Notes: a model not told the origin generated them from the letters alone. 64,000 nucleotides of DNA from Isoetes taiwanensis (GCA_021234155.1 JAJEKV010000082.1:1-64000); one strand, 5' to 3'; numbered from the stretch's first letter, positions 33,101 to 44,340 are shown. A program made the numbers and translations.

Positions 33101-33360
33101 TCAAGTACTTCATAACCAGCTTGGTCGAGGAAGATCAAATTGTATGCGAGTGGTACATGAATGGCCTGTTCTCTCAGGGGGCTATGCTGTTTGGAATGAA
33201 ACCTATATCCGTGGTTGGAAATAAGGACATGGTTGAAACCATTCGGTCATACCTGGATCTGCTTCATGAGCATTTCAAGGGGAGGAAGACAAATGGAAGC
33301 AGTAAAGACGACGAGGACGAGGGAGACCGCGGACGTGAGACGGAATGTCCTAAGGTTTAG
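30119..33360 (+). pseudogene. Decayed coding region, possibly DNA-methyltransferase-like at its C-terminus
   Basis: Coding-like pieces on the plus strand include MTPPKKLRPEGMLLRRAKEE (about 30145), LGGMSRYRQVGRRKICFLHQ (about 30375), 30904-31269 (ELLAQDIRWEYHTSRQPDIR), 31803-32111 (acidic GQEDDEGEDEEEKKKRTPRK), LCQPYINTKLKFNAKTLPFP (about 32430) and 32965-33360. The last reads IPIRPRVIKYFITSLVEEDQ then IVCEWYMNGLFSQGAMLFG, which in order and spacing recalls the P...yFi..l...D.V.D.f.G.G motif of amino-methyltransferases, but the catalytic Asp and Gly residues are not conserved. Many stops and shifts separate the pieces. The family is therefore tentative, and palindrome repeats interrupt the locus. 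Confidence 0.33.
31477..31742. repeat. Cluster of four TTTCGACTCGCGAGTCGAGAAA-like palindromes
   Basis: Variants lie at about 31479, 31532, 31596, 31660 and 31720, about 60 bp apart, most with an extra A (CGCGAAGTCG) or AG (CTCAGCGAG) at the centre. ACACGTAAAATCAAAGGATG and ATCATCGGGGTTTCGAC also repeat here, so there is a local tandem array. Confidence 0.8.
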
Positions 33361-33419
33361 ACAAGGATACGCCAACGTATTCTTGAGAATCTGAGATTGA
33401 GGTGAGTTTACTTTGCTCT

Positions 33420-33505
33420 ATCGGTGTTTCTCGACTCGTGAGTCGAAAAACTCGCTTCCTTTCAATACCTTTTTTTTTTCATTCTCGACTCAGCGAGTCG
33501 AAAAC
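33420..33505. repeat. Two CGACTC...GAGTCG palindromes between decayed genes
   Basis: TTTCTCGACTCGTGAGTCGA and ATTCTCGACTCAGCGAGTCG lie about 55 bp apart, each followed by AAAACTCGCTTC. They separate the methyltransferase-like and FCP1-like remnants. Confidence 0.8.
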
Positions 33506-33599
33506 TCGCTTCTTTCTCGGACAGATGTCATCATTTCGTGGAATTCCGTGTCAACGAGTCCGGATCATTGTCATTGGGCAGCGGTTCACGCCGCGAGGA

Positions 33600-34192
33600 G
33601 GAGAATGAAAAGGACAAAGACAATCCAGAAAGCAAGACACCGCCACGCCTTGAAAGGACCTGAAATGATAATGATCCCCGATTTGGATCCCGATGAACCG
33701 GATATATGGTCGAGCCAAACTCCAACGGGATCCACTGGTCCCGCCAAGCTTGTAATATTTGACGCCAATGGAGTATTAGCTGCAGATACCACGATAAAGA
33801 CGCCCCCAGATTAACACCTCGCAGATCCCACCCGAAACGGAGCAGCAAAAATAGTGTATCCGAGGCCTAGAGCTAAGGAAATTATTGAATGGTGCATTGA
33901 ACGGGATTCGGCGGGCATATGGTCTTGTATGGCAAAGAAAAAAATATTGTCAATGTTCTTGGTGTTCTCGCATTTCAGTTTTGAAGTTCAAGTTCGCTTG
34001 GGGAAGTTTTAAAGGGTCGAAAGCATGTGTCGGACCTCGATCCAGCCATCACAAAGGGGAAGCCTATAATGGTGAAAAGGTGGACAGGGTTTATGAGCAA
34101 TTCCGTGACTATGGCAAACACAACACGCCGATCATAGACGACTCGCCTACAAGTGCTATCATAACGCCGCAAAAATACAATCATTGCTAAGC
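33600..34192 (+). pseudogene. FCP1/NLI-type HAD phosphatase-like, frameshifted
   Basis: The frame at 33586-33813 carries PAKLVIFDANGVLAADTTIK, which matches HAD motif I in the DxNG form seen in plant FCP1/NLI-interacting-factor-like proteins. After an in-frame TAA (33811-33813) the same frame continues with IVYPRPRAKEIIEWCIERDS and AGIWSCMAKKKI, the RP...FL.WC...GIWS segment of the family. A shifted frame (33885-34190) then supplies VDRVYEQFRDYGKHNTPIID and DSP, the conserved IDDSP motif near the C-terminus. The intact family dephosphorylates phospho-Ser/Thr, for instance in the RNA polymerase II tail, but DxN forms may be inactive. One stop and at least one frameshift make this a pseudogene or an erroneous assembly. 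Confidence 0.6.
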
Positions 34193-34482
34193 CATATCGA
34201 CCAAGAATATGAGACGGATAGGTGGTTGTCCTTGAACCGTGGTCCCCGCCTTGGCAGAATCCCGCTTTGCCATTCTTGTCGCCGATGTGCTTCTCAACTA
34301 TCCGAGCCTCACCTGAACCCGATCCAGAGAGCAAGGCGATCATGAAAGCTATGGACGCACAAATATTTTGGTGAACAAGAAGAGTGACCCTCGCCGATAG
34401 TCAAATTGTGTGAATATTGTAAACAAACGTGAAATGTATTGAACATTTTGTAATGAATATACTTGTATATTGAGTTTTGATG

Positions 34483-34635
34483 CCTTTCTCGACTCACGAA
34501 GTCGAGAAAGGCATGCTTGTCCTATTGATGAGACCATTTGTATGTTTGATTGTGTGACCGATGCGCCCACAATGTATTATGATGATGCTTCTACGCTGCA
34601 TTTGGCCTTTCGACTCGCGAAGTCGAGAAAAGACA
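34483..34635. repeat. Two palindromes downstream of the FCP1-like remnant
   Basis: TTTCTCGACTCACGAAGTCG (about 34486) and CTTTCGACTCGCGAAGTCGA (about 34609) continue the family and are the last copies in the window. Confidence 0.8.
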
Positions 34636-34639
34636 CTAC

Positions 34640-35520
34640 TTCCCACGCCATTGGATGCAGCTTGTATGGAATGAATGTTCTCCATTGTAATTTGATTTCA
34701 ACATTCTTTTCTTCGTTTTGACTAATGGCACCGTGAATTGTTAATCATACTCTCCTTGCTCCGTGGTTCGTGCATGATCCGACACCAGCCATTGCATCCC
34801 GCCAGCATCACAGTAGACCGCCCAGCGGCATGAGATCCCGCCAAGGCGAAGAAATACCGCTCAAGTAATGCATCCCCGGCCACGCTACACTCTTGCCCGG
34901 CCTTTGGGATAAGGTTGCTCGGGAATTCGTGAGGTTGCTCGCTACACCCGGGATAAAGAACAGCTAAGAACAAAGAGAAAGTCCAGGAAGTTCAAAGCAT
35001 CTTGCAAGCATTGCATAACATCCACGGAGGTTGGGGAAGGAGCATATTCGATGGAAGGTCAGCGGGAGGCGAGTGGAGAAGCTCGGGTGGATGTGTCGGC
35101 CGGGTAGCTCCGTGAGGCACCTCCACGGAGGCATTCCACACCCTTCAGGTTGCCCCCAAGGCTTACAAATGGGCGTGAAGAAGCGCCGCTTAGTTAATCC
35201 CCTAAGGTGGACCACCTACGAAGATGATGTAATCAGAAGTGACAAAGAAGACCACCATGGTCTCAAGGCCCCATGTAAAATACATTGTACTGCTCAATTT
35301 ATTAATAAAAATTTTTTTCAACTAGATCTTTGGTTTCAAACTTTAATGAATTTCCTTTGTTTCAGCTTGCATTGTTCTTGTTCTCACTCGCTAACTGTGA
35401 GAAAACTGCAGCAAAGCTTGAATGCGAAGTTTTATTCAAAAATTGAATTAAGGATAGTTTTCGGCTCGGGGTGCTCCTTTTTGTGTAAATTAACAGGGTT
35501 CCGGAAAAAAGTGGGAATGG
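34640..35520. other. End of CpG-richer block, no gene identified
   Basis: Open frames such as 35031-35525 (plus) lack family motifs. Composition returns to AT-rich at about 35285. Confidence 0.4.
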
Positions 35521-35525
35521 AATGA

Positions 35526-35551
35526 GTCCCACTTTAATTAAATACGACTTT
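35526..35551. repeat. 26-bp exact inverted copy of 23422-23447
   Basis: GTCCCACTTTAATTAAATAC and six further bases equal the reverse complement of the sequence flanking the foldback element at 23.1-23.4 kb. GAATTCAAAACA..TTCT is also shared (23403 and about 35671), so this is a related element copy. Confidence 0.75.
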
Positions 35552-35555
35552 GAAG

Positions 35556-35804
35556 AAATTATAGTTATGCTTTCAAGTTAGAGTTGACACTAAAGAAACA
35601 TATTGCAGTCATTAAATCCTTGTATTGCCATTGAAAATTTTTACATAGGGCCTTTTATTAGAGTTGCGGGAATTCAAAACACCTTCTCAGTAAATTATAG
35701 TTCTGCTTTCAAGTTAGAGTAGAAACTAAAGAAACATATTACAGTCAGTAAATCCTTGTATTGCCATTGAAAAATTTTACATAAGGCCTTTTATTAGAGT
35801 TGCC
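35556..35804. repeat. Tandem duplication, about 110 bp x2 (period about 136)
   Basis: The block from AAATTATAGTT to CCTTTTATTAGAGTTGC occurs at 35556-35666 and 35692-35804 with few changes. Non-coding. Confidence 0.85.
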
Positions 35805-37068
35805 CAGCTCTGTGTTACAAAATTACAGAAGTTCTAGGCAGTTTAAGAAGACATTCATAATCCTCATTTGAGGCCTTTTTTGGAGATGCCCATTTTTTCT
35901 TCTGAACCAAAAACTAAATAACAAAAACAAAAAAAAAAATTCAGCCCTCTACCTCCTCCCTCTTCTTCCTCATCCTCTTCTTTCTCCGAAGCTTTCATCG
36001 CCATCTTCATCGGGATGTCTTCGCAGCATCTTCGCTCTTGAGGAGGAGAGGGCGCCCATAATCACCGCTTTTTTTTCTTCGTCTACCTGCTTCCTCCATT
36101 TCTTCTTCTTTTTCAATCTCGTTCTCCATCTCCTCATCTGAATCAAGGGGATTATGGGGACCGAGGCTGCTCGCTTTGGTGCTCGATAATCTTTTCCCTT
36201 AAGCTTGCCCCTGCAGAATAACTCCTCGAATTATCCTGGACCGGTGGTGCGGAAGGCAGCCACAAATGCATCCTCAATGGAGGGGGAATGGATTTCTTTA
36301 TCAATTTTTTATCGCCTCTTCGCCTCCTGAGGCAGTCCCGGGGATGGAGCGGACGAGGCCAGGCAGCATGGCTCACCATGGTAGAAGGTGCTAGAAATCA
36401 ATGAAGGCGCTAGAAGGAAGAAAGGATTGGCGGTTGAAAGAATGGAGGGTTTCATGCAAGATATAGAGTAGTTGCATGCAAGGTTTCTTATAGGCGCGGT
36501 TGTAATTATGATTCCATCACATCATACAAGATTTATATCATATACGAATTACCTATCATTACTTCTATTGAATTAATTACTCTAGGTTATCATTAATTCT
36601 CTATAGAATTACCCACATGTCAGCTATACTTAAAACCTATGTTTTCATTAATTTTGTATAATTACCTAGACCCCAGCTATACTTACAACCAACTTTGGCC
36701 CATCTAGATTTACGACCTATACTTACCTCATTAGTACTACTAGCATACACCCTATGTTACCATTAATTTTGCAATAATTGCCTACACCTAAGCTATACTT
36801 ACAACCTATTTTTGGCTGCACTTACAACATATATTTGTCCATTTAATGGTTTTTTTGGTATTTCTTAAAGTTCCCTTTAATCGGTTCTCAAAATTACTTT
36901 GTCCTTTTTTCGAACTATATTAAGACATTTCACTTTATATAGGTGAAGCGTGTGGATCCTAAAAAGGGTAAAAATGTAATACCTATCCCCCCAACATGTT
37001 TCAACATTGTTACATGTTCTTATCACATTGTTACCCCATTGTAAACATTGTTCTTGTAGGTCAATGCT
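35805..37068. other. Intergenic, no gene seen
   Basis: Contains a pyrimidine-rich stretch (35945-36130) and AT-rich degenerate repeats of ACCTA..CTATACTTACAACCTA at about 36590-36830. Confidence 0.45.
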
Positions 37069-37335
37069 GTGGACCACCCAAAGGGTGTTGAGGCTGAGAC
37101 TACTAAGCAAATTATCCTCTATAGTAGGTTGGATTGGATGAATAAGAAGGTGAAACTGAAGCACCAATGCAATAAGAAGCTAGTAGGTGAAGGAACTATC
37201 ATACTAGCTGATCCTATCCAGGCTGTCAATGTTGAAAGGTTAGGAGAGGATAAAGTGGGTGTGGCCATAACAAGTTTAGAGGAAAAATGGAAGGAAAAAG
37301 GATCAAATCACCGGGATTGCAATCGCTTGTATTAA
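37069..37335 (+). CDS. Lys-rich ORF upstream of the DUF7869-type frame
   Basis: A frame of 88 codons with KKVKLKHQCNKKLVGEGTII and QAVNVERLGEDKVGVAI. It has coding-like composition and the same orientation as the frame at 37594. It may be an upstream exon or N-terminal remnant of the same element, but no domain is recognised and intervening sequence contains stops. The ATG at 37069 is simply the first in the open frame. Confidence 0.3.
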   Translation: MDHPKGVEAETTKQIILYSRLDWMNKKVKLKHQCNKKLVGEGTIILADPIQAVNVERLGEDKVGVAITSLEEKWKEKGSNHRDCNRLY

Positions 37336-37593
37336 ACAATTGAGGTTCCATGCATCATGCCATGGCCTATAGCCCTGCATTGAGTTAATAGGAGAATTCC
37401 TTTTACCAGAGCCGAGGTTGTGGATGACACGATTTTCTTAATGCACCTCCAATAGTTTGCCGGGACCACATTTTCGTGAGAAGAGGGCACACTCAAGGTG
37501 GTGAAACATTATCCTAGCAAGAGGTCCAAGTCAAGTAGTGATTGTTCACGTGAAGCTCACTCAAGGTAAGGGAATGGAATGTTGTTGGGATAA

Positions 37594-39930
37594 TTGTGTT
37601 CTAAGTTTGAAATTGATGAATTAGTGGAAGCAAGAGCCACCTTCCAAGAGTATACTTGTGATGAGAGGAGGACTTACATGTACTCCATTCATGAGCTTGC
37701 ACTTCAAGATGAAAATTTTCCAAAAAAAAAAAATACCCACCTGCTAGGGACATGGATATGTAAAGTTGCATGGATACATATTCATGGTATTCCAATTTCA
37801 TCTTGGCAAAATTGGCAAGCAAGTCATGCAAAGGGGAGTAAAATTGCATTACATGGAAATAATGGCATGTTGAGGCCAACTTCTAGGATCCTGGCTGCTA
37901 GGGAGGTTTTTGAAAAATATGTTGAATTCAATGCTGAGAATATACCACATAAAAGTAGGAAAGATCAACAGGAAAAAATAGTTGTCGAGAAGAGATTGCC
38001 ATCCCATTGTACCCAGAAGAGCATATTGGAGGAAGTGAATGCTTTGCTTCGAGAACTACAGTACCGCAATATCTCAACCCGCCTTAAAGAGAGACTATGG
38101 AGCAAGCACTTCAAGCATGTCACTATAGACACTTCGAACAACTTTGCAAAGTGCAACTTGTGTGCTAAGTTGAAAGAGATTCTTGATAAGACCAAGCAAC
38201 CAAGCCAAAGGGCTAAGATAAGGGAGCAAATGAAAGATCACATGACAGACCAACTATCATGTAGATCCACTTATTGGATGTGGAGAACATTATCATGTTT
38301 GGAACCCAATAACTATGTTTGTATTATACATGACAAGATGGATCAATCAAAGACTTGTTTGCCACAGTATAGTTACATACCCAAGCAAATCAATAGAGCT
38401 TATCCTTTGCAAGTCTCTCTGACAGGTGCAATAGTGCATGGCTCAGTGCCAATTTATTATGGCCATTTTAGTTTGCAATTGTGGAGTGATGATCCTGATT
38501 TTCATATTGGAAGTGTGATGAGGTGCTTGAGGAACTATGAGAGTAGTTATTCTGGTGACCTCCACAACCCTGGAGGTGGTAGCCAACCACTCTTCAGTGC
38601 ATTGTTGGATAGAAAGCCTAATAATTTAGAGAAGTTTACTAAGGCAAGGTTTAGGAAGTCAGGTGCTTCTGAACACGTTGGAGCCTCAAGTTCACGTCCC
38701 CAACCTCGAGATCTACCACCAAGGTTCCTCCTCCAACTTGATAATTGTCTTTGGGCCGAGAATAAAAACAGGTATATGTTCTCATTCCTATCTTATTTAA
38801 CAGTCGTGGGTGTCTTTGAAAGAGTGAATTTAGGGTTCTTAATGCCTGGACATACTCATGAGGATGTGGATGCATTGTTTGGGAAGTATAGTGCGCAGTT
38901 GAAATTTCAATCTGTGACCAATCTTCCTAGACTAATGGAAGTGCTTAGTGAATGCATTTCACCTTCTCCTATAGGGTTGATCATACAAGAGGTGCCTAAT
39001 TGGAAGAATTTTATCGAAGGTTATGCTCTTGATATGGAAGGTCAATCTAGACCTCTTCAGTACACTTTCTGGGTCATGGGAAATAAGCCAATCATGCAAT
39101 GGAAGATGAGACCTTCAGATGATAAATGGAGGCCAGATGAGGGAGTACCTATATGGCACGAAGATGAAAATGGTAAACCTAAGATTCCAAGGGGTCAACC
39201 AAAAGCTCTTACGCCTTTTCCAGAGGTGGATTCATTGCAAAGCACATTGGACGGCATTTCTGAATACATCAAGTATTGGAAAAATAACCCCGATGATACC
39301 AACCTTGCATTGATAGATTATTGGACACGGGTACATGGATTATTGGGACAAGTAGACACATCCTCTGATGAACTCAAAGATGGATGGCTACCTAAGACTA
39401 GGTGGAGAGACTTGATAACACCTGAGGAAGCTGATGATGTGGTTAGTAGTATTCTTGAAGTCCATGGCTCCTCCACTTTGAAAAACACTATGTTGGTCCT
39501 AGGAAAGGAAGGCCTAAATATCTCGGGCTGGAGGATTATGATCCCAAAGATGACTTGCTTTGCCATCAATTTGCACTTATAGTACCCGAGCGCACAGAGA
39601 TATATACCTGGGTGGATGGGTTACACCATCTCGCAGGTTTGCAAAGAAGTAGGTGACCGCTTAATGTGAACAAAGTTCGTGTGGAGTGGTGGTGTCCAAA
39701 GGCACCGGCTTAAATGCAAAGGGGAGAGGAAGAAAGGTATAAAGACTATTGGACAAAGAGATGGAAGAGAAACCCTATTGAAGGGGATGATTGGGTTGAG
39801 TTAGATACTATTTTGTTTTCATGGACCCCAAAGGTCATCCTGTGCAAGGCGCTAGGGTTACAATACGTGGAAGTGAGGAAGAAAGCTATGATACATCTAG
39901 GGTCACCGAGAAGTAATTGGCAATATGTAA
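37594..39930 (+). pseudogene. DUF7869-type transposon-associated protein, nearly intact
   Basis: A 662-codon open frame (37594-39582) is followed by two frame changes: EDYDPKDDLLCHQFALIVPE in another frame from about 39532, then 39714-39930 with YKDYWTKRWKRNP and DDWVELDTILFSWTP. The N-terminal third has paired cysteines (FAKCNLCAKLKE). The core holds LLQLDNC (about 380), ENKNRYMFSFLSYL and GHTHEDVDALFGKYS (419 onward), the D ... ENKN ... HTHED pattern that suggests an RNase-H-like catalytic fold. It parallels the minus-strand copy at 26.4-23.7 kb domain for domain but is better preserved. A 12-base A run at about 37722 may mark an extra indel. No inverted termini were found. Confidence 0.78.
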
Positions 39931-40185
39931 CTTCGACATGCATATGTGAAATATTTTTAATTTTTAATGCAATCATGTTGTCTTTGCCAAAAAAAAAAAG
40001 TCACATTCTCGATGCAAATTTACTAACCCGGGAAAAAGTTGCAGTGCCAAAATGGTCCAAAATCCTGACATAAATCCAATTTAAATGAATGATGGTTCCT
40101 ACACTTTTTTTTTTTTTTTTTTTTTTGTTCCCGCCACCGCGCGATAGAAGGATGCTAACCATAACGACTATAGGATGCCGCCGCG
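39931..40185. other. Homopolymer-rich intergenic stretch
   Basis: Holds an A run (about 39990) and a 24-base T run (about 40103-40126); no gene. Confidence 0.5.
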
Positions 40186-40189
40186 AACG

Positions 40190-40545
40190 TTTCTCTTCCC
40201 GATCTTGTCCATTTTAAGCTAGAACCTGCAGGAATTGAACCTGCATTTCTTCACCAATGCGTCAAATACCGCATGATAGAAGGTTGCTGATCATAACGAC
40301 TATAAGATTCCCAATGCAAAGTGTTATATATTTTTCTTTCAAACATGTCATGCAATGATAGCCAGTGGGGTTTGAACCTTGGCAGGGAAGACCCATATCC
40401 AGTGGTCTGACCACTAGGCCATCATCGCCATGAATATAGAACATTTACGGCCACCCAATAGTAGCTAGTGGGATTTGAGCTGGGGCGGAGGACACCCGTT
40501 TCCAATAGCCTAACCACCAGACTGCTATTGCTAGTGGAACAATCC
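40190..40545 (-). repeat. tRNA-derived SINE-like fragments
   Basis: On the minus strand TGGCCTAGTGGTCAGACC (about 40415-40432) is a good A box, followed by GGTTCAAACCCC (about 40369-40380) as B box at tRNA-like spacing. The expected acceptor and T stems do not pair, so it is not a tRNA gene. A second, more degraded head (TCTGGTGGTTAGGCT ... AGCTCAAATCCC) covers about 40470-40530 and a lone B-box-like ATTGAACCTGCA lies near 40235. Confidence 0.6.
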
Positions 40546-41034
40546 CAGTAGATAAAAGACGTTCTCAGCTAGTGCCCTTGTTGCGAGGATCTCAGCTAGT
40601 GGGTGTAAATATGGTAATGCTACCCAAAAAAATGTGAAAGCACATAGCACCTAAAGCACCTATGACTAAGAAACAATGTGTCATAACTTGACCTCCACAA
40701 TTTGTACGCTCCTCTACGGGATCTATATCATCGCTCCTTGCCTTCCTACATCATATATATTGTCCCCGATTTCCAATATGTCTAACCACCAGACTGCTAT
40801 TGCTAGTGGAACAATCCCAGTAGATAAAAGACGTTCTCAGCTAGTGCCCTTGTTGCGAGGATCTCAGCTAGTGGGTGTAAATATGGTAATGCTACCCAAA
40901 AAAATGTGAAAGCACATAGCACCTAAAGCACCTATGACTAAGAAACAATGTGTCATAACTTGACCTCCACAATTTTTATGCGGCCCTCTACGGGATCTAT
41001 ATCATCGCCCTTGCCTTCCTACATCATATATATT
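40500..41034. repeat. Tandem duplication, about 264 bp x2 (period 272)
   Basis: Copies at 40500-40764 and 40771-41034 are nearly identical, from CCAATA..CTAACCACCAGA to CCTACATCATATATATTGT. GGGTGTAAATATGGTAATGC inside each copy reappears inverted at about 41128-41152. Confidence 0.9.
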
Positions 41035-44000
41035 GTTTTTAAGTATATAAAACATCAACTCTAAGGTCGTTGAAGAGAAATGTCTTCAAGCAAAGCACCT
41101 AAAGCACTTGTCCGGATGGTGCTTTTTGGGTAGCATTACCATATTTACACCCTAGTGCCCTTGCTGCGAGGAAGTTGAAACTTTGACTGGGAAAGGAAAG
41201 ATGAAAATTTTGAAATTTTTGATTTTCCTAGGGAACACAAATCCAATTGGTTGTTCTTGCAAATTTCAATGAGTATGGTAATTGGATGGGTTAAATTGAA
41301 TTGACTTATTTCTCTTTGCCTAATAATTAATCACCATTCCAAATGTTGCGTAATAATTAATGACCATTCCAAACGTGCAAAGTACAACAATATAGATACA
41401 ATTGTCTGGAACTAGCTTTCCTTTAGCATTATATAAAACAATCAGAAGCTCTCTCAGATCATTGTAAACATCAAATTAAAGATCCGGATCACAAAAGAAA
41501 TTAATTCTTCTTCAGACATGGGAGGGAAGAACCTGTGTTATTAGTATTTAATTTGAGGGGATTTATGCGTCTGGCTCCTATGGTGTATGAATTGTTTGAA
41601 AAGGAAACCATTTATCGCAAATCTGAATTAGAGATCCAAGTTTCCAGAATGGCAATGATGGAATGTGTAGAACTGGGAGGATCAAGGGACAACGTATTAA
41701 AAGTCTACATAGAGAACAGGATTTAGCCAGGCAAAGCATCTTGAGATAATTATGACAGTTAGTAATCAACTTGCATTGTTTCTTGAACAACTTGGCAGTC
41801 TCCTCGATGTTAGTGGATGTTAAATCACCAATTAAGATGGGTGGAACTGTGTGATCTATAGTGTAGTGTGTTCTTGTTCCGCCAATACCAAAGACTAACA
41901 ATTATGAAATAGGCATTGGCACCAATCTTCTTCCTCTTATTCTTACAAAAGACATAAAGCTTCTCTCAACGCAATGAATCATGAAAGGGCCAGCATCAAC
42001 ATTTAAATATTTCCAAATGAAGGATAATCGTAAAGGCTCTCCACGCGGTACAATCATAAGAAAGGAACTTAGAACAATATAATCACATGACAATCACATG
42101 ACATGCTTTTGTGAGCTAATCAGAAGGCAATAAGTAGAGAAATATTTCTTCGAATTTGTGTATAATGAAGATCAAACTGAAGGAAGTGAATAATGCTTGA
42201 TGTAATATCTAGTAATGCATAAACATTTTTAATAAGAGGAAGCTTGCTTACCATGGAGCAAAGCTGCACCCCTTTTCTGCTTACCAGATATGACATCATT
42301 GCAAGAAAAAGAGGGACAATGCAAAACCTGTTGAATTTGAGCAAATGCAATGGCTTAAACTCTGTGTCTTCCAGAGCCAACTAATCCATCCATAAAGCAT
42401 GGCTAACACATTACCCAGAAGGCAAATATTGCAGATCGCTTATTTATATGGTGTGGTTATACACTCTGCCTTAGAAGGCAGATATTGCAGCAACTATCTG
42501 CTAGCTGGCCATGGGGAAACATATTCTCAATGGGTAAAGGCCAGGTTCAGAAGGTTTTTTAAACAAGGATTTGAAAAAAGCGTACCTCTGGAAACATACC
42601 TCTGGAACTACCCTAGATGCTACAACACAAACCGGCTATGGTGGACGCATGAGCAGTTGGGTATGGCGGACCCAATGGTTGCGCCCTTGCAGCCGATTGT
42701 AGAGGCCGCACAGGAATCCCTGTGATTGTAGAGCCAATTCTAGAGGTTGTCTTGTGGCAGAGGAACTCCAAAATACTCAATGGCTGGGCAATATCCTACT
42801 CAAACTCCTGAAGCAAGCAACATGTTCGCCCCCAAAGCTTCTTCTGCCGCCATACTCAAAACAGAGAATAAAGACCTTAAACAGAAAAATATCCAACCGC
42901 TCAAGGGTTGATTCACTGTGGTTCAAATTTTATCGCCTTTCATCTCCTTTCTGTGATTTCTAGAGTACCATGCATCAATCTGGGTGTTCAAAATCAGGAT
43001 GGCACCTGAGCTTTCTACAACAGGCAGAGATTGTGCCGAAATTCTCACGACTATGGCTATGGCGGCCGACGGTGAAGGGGCATCATTTTTTTCTTTTCTT
43101 TTCTTGTTGCAAACCGGAACTGAGCAGGGCAGGATTGCTTGCTCTGCAGGGCCGGATTGCTTGTAGGGCAAGAAAGGGACGTCACTCCTTTTTTTTTCAT
43201 TTTTTTTAAAGACACGTGTCTCTCTCAGGTTTTTTTTTGCATCAAACAAAATAGAATAGGAACATGCTTTATATATGGATTGAACACATGAACATGATTC
43301 CACCATGACATGAGCCTGGGGAATCGAACCCCAGTTCCAATCCAATTCTCAAGGCTTACCTGAAGCTTAAGTATGGGCAGACCAAACAACATAGAAAAAC
43401 ACATAATATCATACAGTAGGACCAAAGAGGTTTTTCAAAATTTGTACTCTTTCATGGTGCAATAGGGTAATTGAACCGTATATGCCATGTATGTTATGTA
43501 TTTTCATATGCAACAATAAAATCTAAAACGTTAAGTACATGTTAAACTTGGAGGGCTTAACTGCTTACACATCTTTTAGAGGTAGCAAGTTAATATCAAT
43601 ACCTGAGCACATGAACATAAAGGTTTTCTGTAATATACAAACACGTTTTAACCAACATAATACATCATGGAAGATAAAATATATCATAGATGTTGGGTGT
43701 TGCTTGGCTTCTACAAATACTTGTCATGTTGTTGCGTGCTCAAGGAGAAAATATTTTATGCTCACTATGGAAAGGAACTGGAAATGGAAATATTTTCCCT
43801 CTCAAGAACATTCTTTTTTAAGTAGAAGTAGAGCTGGCATAGGTTGCTTGCAGCTGAATATATCTTAATATGCCTGCATGTCCAATATGAAATAACTTGT
43901 TCAAACTGAATGCTTTTATTTCTTTAATAGATCTTCATCTCTACATTGGCCTTAAAGTTTCCCACAGTCAGTGCCATCTTCATCATCTACTGCTACTCAG

Positions 44001-44340
44001 CATCATGAAATCTATACTTCATCCTAATCAATCATCTGAGAACACTATCCATCTTTCACAATACCCAAGAACCTGCATTTCAAAGCCCAAGGCATTATTC
44101 TGCTCGATATCAACATGTTCCCTATTTATCAATAATCAGACACCAAAATTTACAGTGAAAGGGGATTCTTACCAAAAATATCTTTATTAATTGGAAATAA
44201 TACATGAGCCTTTTCTTTAACATAGGTGCTATTAATTCCAACTTACATGCACTTCCAATGAAACATATTGTAACTCTAGCAATAAACAACAAACATTAAA
44301 AACTATAAGAATAGGAAGAGATCCTGCTTGAAAATGAACA
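41035..44340. other. Intergenic, no gene supported
   Basis: A 108-codon frame at 42399-42725 has no family signature. A B-box-like GGTTCGATTCCCC on the minus strand (about 43321-43333) lies within a CTGGGG...CCCCAG inverted repeat and may be a SINE scrap. Confidence 0.4.

Noticed and set aside
35031-35525. 164-codon plus-strand frame as a gene
   Set aside because: Crosses an abrupt composition border at about 35285 and has no recognisable domain.
40366-40440. Possible tRNA gene on the minus strand
   Set aside because: A and B boxes are good, but acceptor and T stems do not pair, so a SINE head is the better reading.
42923-43345. 140-codon minus-strand frame
   Set aside because: Spans homopolymers and a SINE-like scrap; no family motif.
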